The notes under the pieces were generated by a model. The model was not told where the DNA came from, did not search any database, and worked only from the letters and a program-made list of their open reading frames with translations. This document shows positions 9,601 through 18,606 of a stretch of DNA of 64,000 nucleotides, in pieces; within the stretch, counting starts at the first letter, position 1, and each line of letters starts with the position of its first letter. A program made the translations under genes and the position numbers. Source of the stretch: Pseudomonas koreensis (GTDB lineage: Bacteria > Pseudomonadota > Gammaproteobacteria > Pseudomonadales > Pseudomonadaceae); the NCBI RefSeq assembly GCF_025447595.1, contig NZ_JAOEJU010000005.1, positions 62,001 through 126,000 on the forward strand, read 5' to 3'.

Positions 9601-11355
9601 TCAAAGTGATTTCCACAACGAGTCGAAATCCTCCTCGCTTCCGCCATTTTGTGCGGCTTCCAGCGAACGATAGGCAAACTGATTGAAACTGTGTGTGCTT
9701 GCCACCCGCCGATCCAGCCCGGCGCGGTGTTCTTCGCCCTGGGTGTTGATCAGCACTTTATTGCCTTCCTGAAACGGCAGTCGTGGCGCCAATAGCGTCG
9801 CGGGCAAGTCGATGGCGCTGATCTCCGGCAACAGCAAGCCTCGCAAGTAATGACTGTGATCATCCCGCGTGCGCACCAGTTGCAAGCCGCAGGGCTGGGC
9901 GTGTGGCGCCACCAGCTCGATGCCCATTTGGGTCCCGGCACCACGCACTTGGCGGATCCAGCGCACCACGGCAATGCTCCAGCCCTGGTTGAGGCTGTCC
10001 TGAATCCCGACCATTTCCCCCGCCTGCAATTCGGCCGGCACGTCCTTTGGCCAGGCCAGGCAATAACCGCCGGGGCTGTGGTTAATCACCGGCAAGGCAT
10101 AGGTCGGGTAATGCGGCGGGCTGTCGGCGTCGCCTTCATCGTCGATCAGCGGTTCGTAACGAATTTCCTCGTAGGGCAAAAGCTCATCGGATGTGCTCTG
10201 CGGTGCGGCGTCAAATGCCTGGCTCCAGCTGTCCTTTTCGCCCTGAACCACCGCGCGGCTAAAATTCGCCGCACGGGCGCCGGGGTGCTTGAGCAGTTCG
10301 CTGAAGGTGCGTTCGCCACCGAGGTAAAAGTGCAGGGCGCTCATGCCGACGCACACGGTCAGGTTGCCCTGGCCGACGGTGCGCTGGAAGCTGCGTTCGG
10401 CGGCTTCGCCCCAGGTGGCGTGCAGGTGTTGCAGGGTGTCGAGGGTCAGGCCGGACGGCACGGGCAGCGGGGTAGTCGCATCCTGATGCAGCAGGTGGGC
10501 CTCGATGGCATTCACCAGCGGTTGTGGATCGAAACCGAGCAGGCTGGCCTGTTGCTCGCTGCGAAATTGGGAGCGATAGCGCGGGCCGGCGTCGATGTCT
10601 GCCGAGACCGCGAACAACCCCTCGCCCGGGTTGGCGGGATGCAGCTTCAGCCATGCGCTCCAGGGCTCCACCACTTGGGTCAGACGCGCGATCTGATTTT
10701 GCCGCAACTGATTGCAGCGGGCGCTGCCCAGCAGCAGGGCGGCGAGGTAGGTCTGTTCGACGCTCAACTCGCCGGTCAGGCTGGCAAGGTCGTCGCGCAG
10801 CCGGCGATGTTGCAGTTGCAGCTCGCAGGCGCAGCGAAACAACTGATGCAATTCAAACCACAGGTGTTCCGGTGCAGGGCTGTAGAGCTGAGTGGCGCGA
10901 ACCAGTTGCCCGTTCATGGCGTGAGTTGCCCGTTGCAACGCTTCGCTCACCAGTGATGCGCGATCCTTGCTGTACTTCGGCACTATGCGCAGGACGATCT
11001 GTTTGTAACCGAAAGCCAGATGGCTTTGCAGTGCCTGGCACAGGTTGCTGATCTTGCGTGAACGCTCATCGAGCATGATCGCCTGATGCAGAAAATGTCG
11101 TTCCAGGTGTTGGCAGACGAAGTAAACCTCCGGGCGCAGCAGCTCCAGCAGATGCAGGCGGTTGTCGCTAGGGGTCAGCAGTTGATTGAGTTCACCGAGG
11201 CCTTGATACAGCAGGCGCGCGGTTTCGCCGATGTTGGCCTTGGGCAGGCCGGCGATCCAGCGCTTGAGGTCGCGCGGGGTGGCTTCACAGAAGGATAGGC
11301 GCAACTGCGTAGGTGTCGGGGCGCTCAGTTTCGGTCGGGATCGTGGCTCACTCAT
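9601..11355 (-). CDS. Conserved protein with PilZ-like C-terminal domain
   Basis: 584 residues, soluble, no signal peptide. The N-terminal two thirds is alpha-helical, with no motif I can name. The C-terminal third contains VGIQDSLNQGWSIAVVRWIR followed by GTQMGIELVAP, the pattern of PilZ-type beta barrels; a clear RxxxR plus D/NxSxxG c-di-GMP motif is not evident. In P. aeruginosa, as I recall, the homologous gene lies next to fimX and serB, in a c-di-GMP/type IV pilus neighbourhood; fimX is absent here. The domain call is inference. Annotation pipelines may label it hypothetical or molecular chaperone. Confidence 0.6.
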   Translation of the reverse strand: MSEPRSRPKLSAPTPTQLRLSFCEATPRDLKRWIAGLPKANIGETARLLYQGLGELNQLLTPSDNRLHLLELLRPEVYFVCQHLERHFLHQAIMLDERSRKISNLCQALQSHLAFGYKQIVLRIVPKYSKDRASLVSEALQRATHAMNGQLVRATQLYSPAPEHLWFELHQLFRCACELQLQHRRLRDDLASLTGELSVEQTYLAALLLGSARCNQLRQNQIARLTQVVEPWSAWLKLHPANPGEGLFAVSADIDAGPRYRSQFRSEQQASLLGFDPQPLVNAIEAHLLHQDATTPLPVPSGLTLDTLQHLHATWGEAAERSFQRTVGQGNLTVCVGMSALHFYLGGERTFSELLKHPGARAANFSRAVVQGEKDSWSQAFDAAPQSTSDELLPYEEIRYEPLIDDEGDADSPPHYPTYALPVINHSPGGYCLAWPKDVPAELQAGEMVGIQDSLNQGWSIAVVRWIRQVRGAGTQMGIELVAPHAQPCGLQLVRTRDDHSHYLRGLLLPEISAIDLPATLLAPRLPFQEGNKVLINTQGEEHRAGLDRRVASTHSFNQFAYRSLEAAQNGGSEEDFDSLWKSL

Positions 11356-11576
11356 GCCGTGACAAGCTCCGGCGGCGAATAGGGCAATGCCAAAAACTCT
11401 AGCAGTTGTGGTCTTTTTCGCAGGCGATTGTCAGGCTTTTTTACCGTTGGTCTGCTGGCCTGGTGCCATTTCGGCAGGCGCTACTAGGCTCTCAGGCGTG
11501 CCATCGGAAACGCACGGTTGCACGGCCTGCCGCAACGTCGGGCAGGTCTCTGAAAAACTTCAAGGAGATGAGGTTC

Positions 11577-11978
11577 ATGTCTAAATACGCAGTGGCAAAT
11601 CAATGGGGCGGTAGTTCGGCACCTTGGCATCCGGGTGGAACCTGGGTGCTGGGCGCGCGGGACAACCAGAACGTCGTCGCGATCGAGATCAAGTCCGGCG
11701 ACGGTGGCAAAAGCTTCACCGGCACCATGACTTACGCCGGCGAAGGCTCTATTGGCTTCAAGGCTCAGCGCACTGGCCAGAACCAGTACAACGTCGAAAA
11801 CCAGTGGGGTGGCAACGATGCCCCTTGGCATCCAGGTGGCAAATGGGTGATCGGCGGGCGGGATAACCAGAACGTTATCGCGCTGAGCGTCACGTCCAAT
11901 GACGGAGGGAAAAACCTCAGCGGCACCAATACCTACGCCAACGAAGGGCCGATCGGCTTCCGTGGGCAGATAGAGTAA
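11577..11978 (+). CDS. OAA-family mannan-binding lectin (agglutinin)
   Basis: 133 residues made of two tandem repeats of about 67 residues, each with the same blocks: NQWGG..APWHPGG.WV.G.RDNQNV, then DGGK..(T/S)GT.TYA.EG.IGF. This is the signature and length of the Oscillatoria agardhii agglutinin family, including the lectin known from P. fluorescens, which binds branched high-mannose glycans with one site per repeat. No signal peptide. The start has AAGGAG nine bases upstream; an in-frame ATG at 11568 abuts that site and was rejected. It is a single gene inserted between housekeeping genes, transcribed away from the PilZ-like gene. Confidence 0.92.
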   Translation: MSKYAVANQWGGSSAPWHPGGTWVLGARDNQNVVAIEIKSGDGGKSFTGTMTYAGEGSIGFKAQRTGQNQYNVENQWGGNDAPWHPGGKWVIGGRDNQNVIALSVTSNDGGKNLSGTNTYANEGPIGFRGQIE

Positions 11979-11997
11979 CGGCGCCACTCAGGTCGTG

Positions 11998-12029
11998 TCC
12001 GCCCCTTCGCAGACGTGCGAAAGGGCGGA
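11998..12029. terminator. Hairpin between the lectin gene and psd
   Basis: TCCGCCCCTTCGCA (11998-12011) and TGCGAAAGGGCGGA (12016-12029) pair with one mismatch over a 4-nt loop. It lies between the convergent lectin and psd genes. No T-run, so intrinsic termination is uncertain. Confidence 0.45.
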
Positions 12030-12038
12030 TCAACAGGT

Positions 12039-12899
12039 TCAGGCGTTCGACTGTGCGAGGGCTTGCCCCATCTGTACCGGCGAGCCGGCTTTCAGTTCTT
12101 CAACCCACTTCACCTGATCCGGCCCGAACAGCACGATCGCGGTCGAACCCAGCTTGAAGCGACCCAGTTCCGCACCTTTTTCCAGGTGAATCGGGGCACG
12201 GGCGGCTTCGTCGTAACGGAAGGTTTTCAGCTCACGCTTCGGTGGCGTGACCAGACCGGCCCACACGGTTTCGATCGATGCCACGATCATCGCGCCCACC
12301 AGTACCACGGCCATCGGACCGCGCTCGGTGTCGAAGATGCACGCCACGCGCTCGTTGCGGGCGAACAGTTCCGGAACGTTTTCCGCAGTGGTCTGGTTGA
12401 CCGAGAAGATCCGGCCCGGGATGTAGACCATTTCGCGCAAGGTGCCGGCCAGCGGCATGTGTACGCGGTGGTAATCCTTCGGCGACAGGTAAACAGTCGC
12501 GAATTCACCGCCCATGAACGGCGCCGCATTGGCCGCATCGCCGCCCAGCAGTTCCAGCACGCTGAAGCTGTGGCCCTTGGCCTGGAAGATACGGCCGTGC
12601 TCGATCGGGCCGAGCTGGCTGATCGCACCGTCGGCCGGGCTGAGGATCGCGCCCGGGGTCTGGTCCAGCGGACGTGCGCCGTCTTTCAGTGCGCGGGTGA
12701 AGAAGGCGTTGAAGTGCTCGTAGGCGGTGACGTCTTCAACCAGTGCCTGCGACATGTCCACTTGATAACGCTTGGCGAACCAGGTGGTGAAGGCATTCTT
12801 GAACCAGCGCACGCGGCATTCGGCGACGCAGCCGGCAAGGCGCGACAGCAAGTGATGCGGCAGCAGGTATTGGCTGATGATAAACAAACGCTCTTTCAT
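12039..12899 (-). CDS. psd: Phosphatidylserine decarboxylase
   Basis: 286-residue precursor. Converts phosphatidylserine to phosphatidylethanolamine at the inner membrane with a pyruvoyl cofactor formed by self-cleavage. The cleavage motif LGST is present (Gly251-Ser252), giving a large beta chain and a short alpha chain. Other family blocks seen are SPADGAI and YHRVHMP. AAGGA precedes the ATG. It starts 18 bases after the rhdA stop, so HDOD gene, rhdA and psd probably form one minus-strand operon. Confidence 0.96.
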   Translation of the reverse strand: MKERLFIISQYLLPHHLLSRLAGCVAECRVRWFKNAFTTWFAKRYQVDMSQALVEDVTAYEHFNAFFTRALKDGARPLDQTPGAILSPADGAISQLGPIEHGRIFQAKGHSFSVLELLGGDAANAAPFMGGEFATVYLSPKDYHRVHMPLAGTLREMVYIPGRIFSVNQTTAENVPELFARNERVACIFDTERGPMAVVLVGAMIVASIETVWAGLVTPPKRELKTFRYDEAARAPIHLEKGAELGRFKLGSTAIVLFGPDQVKWVEELKAGSPVQMGQALAQSNA

Positions 12900-12917
12900 G
12901 ACTGTCCTTAAAAATCC

Positions 12918-13733
12918 TTAAAGCTCGACGGGGGTGTCGGGGTGGTTGCCCCATTCGCCCCAGGAACCGGCGTAGCCCTTGACCCGCGGATAACCGAGAG
13001 CCTTGGCCACCAGATAAGTGAAACCGGACCGGTGATGGGTCTGGCAGTGGGTAATGATTTCTTTGTCCTGGGTGATCCCGAGGTTTTCGAGGATCTGCGG
13101 CATGTCGGTGCGGATGCGCAGCTGACGCGCCTGATCCATGCCTGCCGTCCATTCGAAATTGACCGCGCCGGGGATGTGCCCGCCCTTGGCCGCCAGGACT
13201 TTCTCGCCGGAATACTCCAGTGGCCCGCGAGCGTCCCAGATCGCCAGGTCAGCGGCGCCGAGACGGCTTTGCAGGTATTCACGGGTGGCGGTCGGTTCCT
13301 CGTGCAGGGTCAGGGCAACCGGGCCGCCCATCGCCGGAGGAATCTGGATCGACATCGGCGAACCTTCCGCCAGCCACGCCGGCAGACCGCCGTCGAGGTA
13401 GTGGTATTTGTCGTGACCGATCACGTCGAGCAGCCAGATGAAACGCCCGGCCCAGCCACCGCCTTCGTCGTCATAGACCACGTAGACCGCGTCCTTGCGG
13501 TGGCCCAGTTCACCGAACAGTTCTTCGAGTTTTTCTTTGCTCGGCAACAGGCCCGGAGCCGGCGCCTGACCCAGCTGGGTGCGTTTCGGATCGACAAAAC
13601 GTGCGCCGGGAATGTGTCCCTCGGCGTAGCGGGCGGCACTGGTCAGATCCACCAGAATCAGATCGCGGGATTCGAGGCGCGGCAGCAGGTCGCTCGGCTC
13701 GATCACCAGGGCCAGGCCAGAGAAATCAGACAT
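12918..13733 (-). CDS. rhdA: Thiosulfate:cyanide sulfurtransferase (rhodanese)
   Basis: 271 residues, two rhodanese domains; the N-terminal one is inactive. The active-site loop CQTHHR holds the persulfide cysteine at residue 230, the position and loop known from Azotobacter/Pseudomonas RhdA. It transfers sulfur from thiosulfate to cyanide or other thiophiles in the cytoplasm. The start chosen is MSDFSGLALVIEPSD, with GGAG eight bases before; a longer in-frame start is less likely. It lies between the HDOD gene (40-base gap) and psd (18-base gap). Confidence 0.95.
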   Translation of the reverse strand: MSDFSGLALVIEPSDLLPRLESRDLILVDLTSAARYAEGHIPGARFVDPKRTQLGQAPAPGLLPSKEKLEELFGELGHRKDAVYVVYDDEGGGWAGRFIWLLDVIGHDKYHYLDGGLPAWLAEGSPMSIQIPPAMGGPVALTLHEEPTATREYLQSRLGAADLAIWDARGPLEYSGEKVLAAKGGHIPGAVNFEWTAGMDQARQLRIRTDMPQILENLGITQDKEIITHCQTHHRSGFTYLVAKALGYPRVKGYAGSWGEWGNHPDTPVEL

Positions 13734-13772
13734 GTGAGGTCTCCAGAGCACAAAGGGGAAGGATTGTAGCTG

Positions 13773-15311
13773 TCATTGGTCGCGCTGGCTAAAACTGTGC
13801 AGGGCTTTCTCGATGCACTGCGCGGTTTTGCCGAACGCTTGCACGGTGATGTCGGCGAACGGCCCTCCACCCTGGTCGGCGACCACGATCATGATCACCC
13901 GGCCGTTGTTCACCAGCGAGCGCAGGAACAGGTGTTCGCCACGAAACAGCGTGCGCAGCGAGGGCGGCAGCAGGGCGGAAAACTGAGCATTGTTGTCCGG
14001 GGTGATCCGCACCTGCGCCTGCTGCGCGAGCAAGCGTTGCAGCACCGAACTCTGGCTGACGACGAAATTGAGCGCGGCGGCCTCCTTCGGCAACCCCGAG
14101 GTTTGATGGACGCGCAGATTGGCGTGGCTGCGGTCGGCCATCAGGATCATCACCCGGCGCATGCCGCTGGCGATCAGCGCGTCGCGGGCAGCGACGGTCA
14201 GGCTCATGGCATTGGTAAAGCGGCTTGGCACGGCCAGCAGCTCGGCACATTGCCGGCGCCACTGGGTCAGATCTTCAGCAGACGGCGCCGCAGCCGGCAG
14301 CATTCCGGCGGGCAGGCGACGGGTGCCCCACGGCCACAGCAGCGAAACCGCCGGGTGCCACAGGTCCGGCATGGAATGATGGCGAGCGCTGACGGCGGCC
14401 TGTTGGTGCAACTGCTGTTGCACCTCCTCCATCGAGATCTGCAGGTAGAGGCTGGTCAGGTATTGCCAGCGCTCGCTGTGTGGACTGTCCCAGGCCTGTT
14501 GCGCCGAGAGTGCCAGGCCGTTGGCCAGCAACACGGTGTTGGCCGGTTGATTGAGCCAGCGGCGCAGGGTCGGATCGTCATCGAGGCGATTCTGCTGGCG
14601 CAGCGGATGATCGACGTCGCGGGCAATGCGCAGGACTTTGACCAGTTCGCGCTGCTCGGTCAGCAGCAGCCGGTAACCTTGTTGCACCCAGATCGGCAGA
14701 CGCCAGGCTTCCACCAGCGCTTCGCCGATTTTCAGCAGGCGCACGCCGAACAGTTGCTTCTCCACGTCGCGAGCCGATTCGCCCTTGTGGATAACCCGCA
14801 CTTCCCACTCTTCAAGCAGTTTGGGAAAGGTCAGCGCCAACGGCCATAGCGGCGACAGAAACAGCAGGCTGCCCCAGTGAATGTCCTGCCACAGGCGCGC
14901 GAGGCGGCTGGCAAAGAAACCGTTGGCCTGTTGCGTTGCGTGCTGGCTGATCATCTGCAACTGGCGAAGGGCCTGGGGGATCTGTGCGGCGGGTTCGGCA
15001 GGCAGGCGAGCGAGCAGCTCTTCAGTGCGGGCAAGGCCGAGGCGATTGATCGCCACTTCGAGGTTTTCCGCCGGCGCGGTCATGTTGCCGTGGGTGTGGC
15101 GGTTGGCTTCGCGGATGATGCTCAGGGCCAGCGCCGGGCTGTCCTGCATCAGGTCGGCGATGTCGCGCAGCGAGCTGCGGTCATCGCGAATCGCCCGGCA
15201 GACCCGGTCATGGGCGTCTTGCGGCACCGGCAGGCGAACGCTGTCGAGCAGCTTCACCCAGCCATCGAGTGTGGTCGGTTTTACGTGTGGGACGTTCGTT
15301 TCATTAGCCAT
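13773..15311 (-). CDS. HDOD domain-containing protein
   Basis: 512 residues, soluble. Residues about 20-220 carry an HDOD-type (HD-related output) helical domain: DIADLMQDSPALALSIIREA, then LARTEELLARLP. The C-terminal region (about 340-505) looks like a GAF-type sensor domain (VMILMADRSHANLRV, VNNGRVIMIVVADQ). HDOD proteins are signalling adaptors, usually without hydrolase activity. It heads the minus-strand unit with rhdA and psd and is divergent from motA. The role is unknown; the neighbour motA gives a loose hint of motility signalling. Confidence 0.8.
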   Translation of the reverse strand: MANETNVPHVKPTTLDGWVKLLDSVRLPVPQDAHDRVCRAIRDDRSSLRDIADLMQDSPALALSIIREANRHTHGNMTAPAENLEVAINRLGLARTEELLARLPAEPAAQIPQALRQLQMISQHATQQANGFFASRLARLWQDIHWGSLLFLSPLWPLALTFPKLLEEWEVRVIHKGESARDVEKQLFGVRLLKIGEALVEAWRLPIWVQQGYRLLLTEQRELVKVLRIARDVDHPLRQQNRLDDDPTLRRWLNQPANTVLLANGLALSAQQAWDSPHSERWQYLTSLYLQISMEEVQQQLHQQAAVSARHHSMPDLWHPAVSLLWPWGTRRLPAGMLPAAAPSAEDLTQWRRQCAELLAVPSRFTNAMSLTVAARDALIASGMRRVMILMADRSHANLRVHQTSGLPKEAAALNFVVSQSSVLQRLLAQQAQVRITPDNNAQFSALLPPSLRTLFRGEHLFLRSLVNNGRVIMIVVADQGGGPFADITVQAFGKTAQCIEKALHSFSQRDQ

Positions 15312-15382
15312 GTCTGGACGAGATCTTCACTGACGGTAGACGCGCCCGGCATGGGCTAAATTGGCTTTTCGCCTGAACTGGC

Positions 15383-15409
15383 TATAGTCTGGCGCAGTTT
15401 TGCCGATAA
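15383..15409 (+). promoter_or_regulatory. FliA (sigma-28) promoter of motAB
   Basis: TATA (15383-15386), 15 bases, then GCCGATAA (15402-15409). The -10 is the exact sigma-28 consensus with correct spacing; one mismatch to the TAAA -35. The leader to the motA ATG is about 60 bases. Confidence 0.85.
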
Positions 15410-15477
15410 GTAGAAGAAGAGATTTTTTAACTTCCGAATATGACCTTGAACCCGACTTAAATAAGTACTTTCTACCT

Positions 15478-16329
15478 ATGGCTAAAATTATCGGCATCAT
15501 CGTCGTATTCGCGAGCGTGCTCGGCGGATACGTGCTCTCCCACGGCAAGATTGCCGCCCTGATCCAGCCCTTCGAGGTGATGATCATCGGTGGTGCTGCA
15601 CTCGGTGCATTCCTGCAGGCCAACCCCGGCTACATGACGATGCACGTGCTCAAGAAATCCCTGAGCATGTTCAGTTCGCGTTTCAGCCACACGTTCTATC
15701 TGGAAGTGCTGGGCCTGATCTACGAGATCCTCAACAAGAGCCGCCGCGAAGGCATGATGGCCATCGAAGGCGACATCGAAGATGCCGCTGCGAGCCCGAT
15801 CTTCGCCAAGTACCCGGCGGTACTGAAAGACGAGCGCATGACTGCGTTCATCTGTGACTACCTGCGCATCATGTCGTCCGGCAACATGGCTCCCCACGAG
15901 CTGGAAGGCCTGTTCGACATGGAGCTGTATAGCCTGAAGGAAGAACTGGAACATCCTTCGCACGCCGTCAACGGCATTGCCGACGGCATGCCCGGCTTCG
16001 GTATCGTCGCGGCGGTACTGGGTATCGTGGTGACCATGGCTTCGCTGGGTGACGGTGATCAGAAGTCCATCGGCCTGCACGTGGGTGCGGCACTGGTAGG
16101 TACCTTCTTCGGTATTCTCGCGGCATACGGTTTCTTCGGCCCGCTGGCGCACTCCCTGGCGCACGATGCCAAGGAAGAGCTGAACGTCTACGAAGCCATC
16201 AAGGCCTCGCTGGTGGCTTCGGCTTCCGGCATGCCGCCGTCGCTGGCTGTCGAGTTCGGTCGCAAGGTTCTGTACCCGGCTCACCGTCCAAGCTTTGCCG
16301 AGCTGGAACAAGCCGTTCGCGGTCGTTAA
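15478..16329 (+). CDS. motA: Flagellar motor stator protein MotA
   Basis: 283 residues, the Pseudomonas MotA length. Four membrane segments; MAKIIGIIVVFASVLGGYV opens the first. The conserved cytoplasmic loop with charged residues, and the PGFGIVAAVLGIVVTMAS helix with its channel prolines, are present. With MotB it forms the proton-driven stator. The start is the ATG at 15478; there is no convincing ribosome site before it, but alternatives upstream would add a non-family N-terminus. A FliA promoter lies 70 bases upstream. motB follows after 3 bases. Confidence 0.96.
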   Translation: MAKIIGIIVVFASVLGGYVLSHGKIAALIQPFEVMIIGGAALGAFLQANPGYMTMHVLKKSLSMFSSRFSHTFYLEVLGLIYEILNKSRREGMMAIEGDIEDAAASPIFAKYPAVLKDERMTAFICDYLRIMSSGNMAPHELEGLFDMELYSLKEELEHPSHAVNGIADGMPGFGIVAAVLGIVVTMASLGDGDQKSIGLHVGAALVGTFFGILAAYGFFGPLAHSLAHDAKEELNVYEAIKASLVASASGMPPSLAVEFGRKVLYPAHRPSFAELEQAVRGR

Positions 16330-16332
16330 GTC

Positions 16333-17412
16333 ATGGAAAATAACCAGCCAATAATCGTCAAGCGCGTCAAACGCATTGCCGGCGGGCATCACGGCGGGGC
16401 GTGGAAGATCGCCTTCGCCGACTTCGCGACGGCGATGATGGCGTTCTTCCTGGTGTTGTGGCTGCTGTCCACCGCGACCCCGGAGCAGAAGATCGCCATC
16501 GCCGGTTACTTCAAGGACCCGGTCGGTTTCTCCGAGAGCGGCACGCCGTACATCATTGACCTGGGCGGCACGCCGACCCTGGCGCCGGAAAACACCCTCA
16601 ATCCTGAAGTGAAGTCGCAGCCGCAACCGGACAAGGTCACGGTCGACACCGAGCAGGTTGAAGGCATGGCCGAGCAGGTCGAGAAGGAACGTCTGGAACT
16701 GTTGCTGCAGGAACTGCAGAACAAGGTCGACGAGAACCCGCAACTGCAGAAATTCAAGGACCAGATCCTGTTCGAGATCACGCCGAACGGCTTGCGCATC
16801 CAGATCATGGACGCCGAGAACCGGCCGATGTTCGACTCCGGTTCTGCACGCCTGAAGCCGTACTTCGAAGACATCCTGCTGGCCATGGCCGACACCATCA
16901 AAGCGGTGCCGAACAAGATCAGCATCAGCGGTCACACCGATGCCAAGCCTTACGTGGGCAACGGCGACTTCGGCAACTGGGAGCTTTCGGCCAACCGTGC
17001 CAACGCCGCCCGGCGTGCGCTGGTGGCAGGCAGTTATCCGGACGCTCAAGTGGCTCGCGTGGTGGGTTACGCCTCGTCGGCACTGTTCGACAAGGAGAAC
17101 CCGTTCAACCCGGTCAACCGTCGTATCGACATCGTGGTGCTGACCAAGAAGGCCCAGGCGGCCATCGAAGGTGCGCAAGGTGCCGACCCGTCGAAACCGG
17201 CGGATCAAGGCCAGAACGGTGCGGCACCGGCCACACCGGTCGACCCGAACGCCTTGCCGGCGGATCAGCAGCCAGTGCCTGCGCACGAACTGCGCGAGCG
17301 GTTGAACCTGTTCGACGACCCGCTGCCGAAACCAACCGAGCCGGGCGCAGCGGCACCAGCCCCAGCGCCTGCTGCACCAGCCACTGCTCCGGCTCCCGCG
17401 CCGAAACAGTGA
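16333..17412 (+). CDS. motB: Flagellar motor stator protein MotB
   Basis: 359 residues. One N-terminal membrane helix holds the proton-binding Asp30 (FADFATAMMAFFLVLWLL). A plug/linker and an OmpA-type peptidoglycan-binding domain follow (ISGHTDAKPY, LSANRANAARRAL, NRRIDIVV). The last 70 residues are Pro/Ala/Gln rich and probably disordered. It starts three bases after motA and is followed by a strong terminator, so motAB is a two-gene unit. Confidence 0.96.
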   Translation: MENNQPIIVKRVKRIAGGHHGGAWKIAFADFATAMMAFFLVLWLLSTATPEQKIAIAGYFKDPVGFSESGTPYIIDLGGTPTLAPENTLNPEVKSQPQPDKVTVDTEQVEGMAEQVEKERLELLLQELQNKVDENPQLQKFKDQILFEITPNGLRIQIMDAENRPMFDSGSARLKPYFEDILLAMADTIKAVPNKISISGHTDAKPYVGNGDFGNWELSANRANAARRALVAGSYPDAQVARVVGYASSALFDKENPFNPVNRRIDIVVLTKKAQAAIEGAQGADPSKPADQGQNGAAPATPVDPNALPADQQPVPAHELRERLNLFDDPLPKPTEPGAAAPAPAPAAPATAPAPAPKQ

Positions 17413-17417
17413 CCTAC

Positions 17418-17447
17418 AAAAAAGCCGACAGTGATGTCGGCTTTTTT
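17418..17447 (+). terminator. Intrinsic terminator of motAB
   Basis: AAAAAAGCCGAC pairs with GTCGGCTTTTTT (17436-17447) over a 6-nt loop. The flanking A and T tracts could serve both strands, including convergent rsgA. Confidence 0.9.
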
Positions 17448-17467
17448 GTGTCTGGCTACTTAAAGGT

Positions 17468-18499
17468 TTAGTAACCGTTTTCCGGCAAGCTGGCGATGAT
17501 CGAGCGGTAGCTGTTCATTCGCTGCTGCTGCACGCGGCCGTCTTCCAGGGCCTTGAGCAGTGCGCATCCCGGTTCGCGATCGTGCTTGCAGTCGCGGAAG
17601 CGGCAGGTGCCGAGCAGGTCGTTGAACTCGATGAAGCCGGCTTCGACGTCGGCGCGGCTGACGTGGCCGAGGCCGAATTCACGGATGCCCGGGGAGTCGA
17701 TCAGTTCACCGCCACCCGGGAAGTGGAACAGTCGTGCGGTGGTCGTCGTATGCTGACCCTGACCGGACCACTCGGACAACGGGCCGACGCGGGTTTCGAC
17801 GTCCGGCAACAGGCTGTTGACCAGCGACGATTTGCCCACACCTGACTGGCCGACGAACACGCTGATGCGTCCGTCGAGCTGTTTCTGCAATTGCTCCATG
17901 CCGTTGCCGTGGTGCGCCGAGACTTCCAGTACCGGATAACCCAGCGTGCGATAGACCGCGAGCAAAGCATTGAGCGCCGGAGCGTTCTGCTCGTCGATAA
18001 GGTCGAACTTGTTCAGCAGCAGCAACGGGCGGATGCCGGCGTGCTCGGCGGCGACCAGATAACGGTCGATCAGGTTCGCATGGGGCTCGGGCAGCGGGGC
18101 GAAAACGATGACGATCATGTCGACGTTGGCGGCCACCGGTTTGAGCTGGCCACGGCTGTCCGGACGGCACAGTTCGGTGGTGCGCGGCAGTTGCGCAACG
18201 ATCACGCCGATGCCCTGGTTGCCGGCGCGCCAGACCACCTGGTCGCCCGTCACCAGCGCCGGCAGGTTGGCGCGCAAGTGGCAGCGGAAGACCTGGCCGG
18301 CCAGTTCGCCGTCAACGGCCTCGACCTCGACCTGCACACCGAAGTGGGCGATCACCAGGCCGTGCTGTTCCGGGCCCAGATCGCCGCCTTCGAGCGCCTC
18401 GACAGCCGAGGACTCGCGTTTGGCGGCGCGGGCGGCGCGTTCGCCCTGAATCTTTTCGATGCGCCAGTTTTGACGACGATTGAGTTGGCGTTTGGCCAT
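17468..18499 (-). CDS. rsgA: Ribosome small-subunit GTPase RsgA (YjeQ)
   Basis: 343 residues. A late 30S maturation GTPase. N-terminal basic helix, OB-fold, circularly permuted GTPase (the G4 NKFD motif comes before the G1 [12 protein letters not shown]), and a C-terminal zinc knuckle ([14 protein letters not shown]). Convergent with motB. The upstream neighbour orn is divergent. Confidence 0.95.
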   Translation of the reverse strand: MAKRQLNRRQNWRIEKIQGERAARAAKRESSAVEALEGGDLGPEQHGLVIAHFGVQVEVEAVDGELAGQVFRCHLRANLPALVTGDQVVWRAGNQGIGVIVAQLPRTTELCRPDSRGQLKPVAANVDMIVIVFAPLPEPHANLIDRYLVAAEHAGIRPLLLLNKFDLIDEQNAPALNALLAVYRTLGYPVLEVSAHHGNGMEQLQKQLDGRISVFVGQSGVGKSSLVNSLLPDVETRVGPLSEWSGQGQHTTTTARLFHFPGGGELIDSPGIREFGLGHVSRADVEAGFIEFNDLLGTCRFRDCKHDREPGCALLKALEDGRVQQQRMNSYRSIIASLPENGY

Positions 18500-18606
18500 G
18501 GGTGTTCCGTCTGAAGAATGCAGCGATTAGGTAAAACGGCCGCGAGTTTAGCACGCCCGGCAGGCTGCCTAGGCTAAACTGCGCAGCATTGCTCAGGAGC
18601 CGAAAT

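Noticed and set aside
11463..11478. GG-N10-GC pattern before the lectin gene as a sigma-54 promoter
   Set aside because: Only the dinucleotides match; most other consensus bases differ, unlike the site at 49227.
11526..11546. lux-type quorum-sensing box before the lectin gene
   Set aside because: Arms fit (CCTGCC/GGCAGG) but the 9-base gap is 3 longer than in known las/rhl boxes; kept only as a low-interest inverted repeat.
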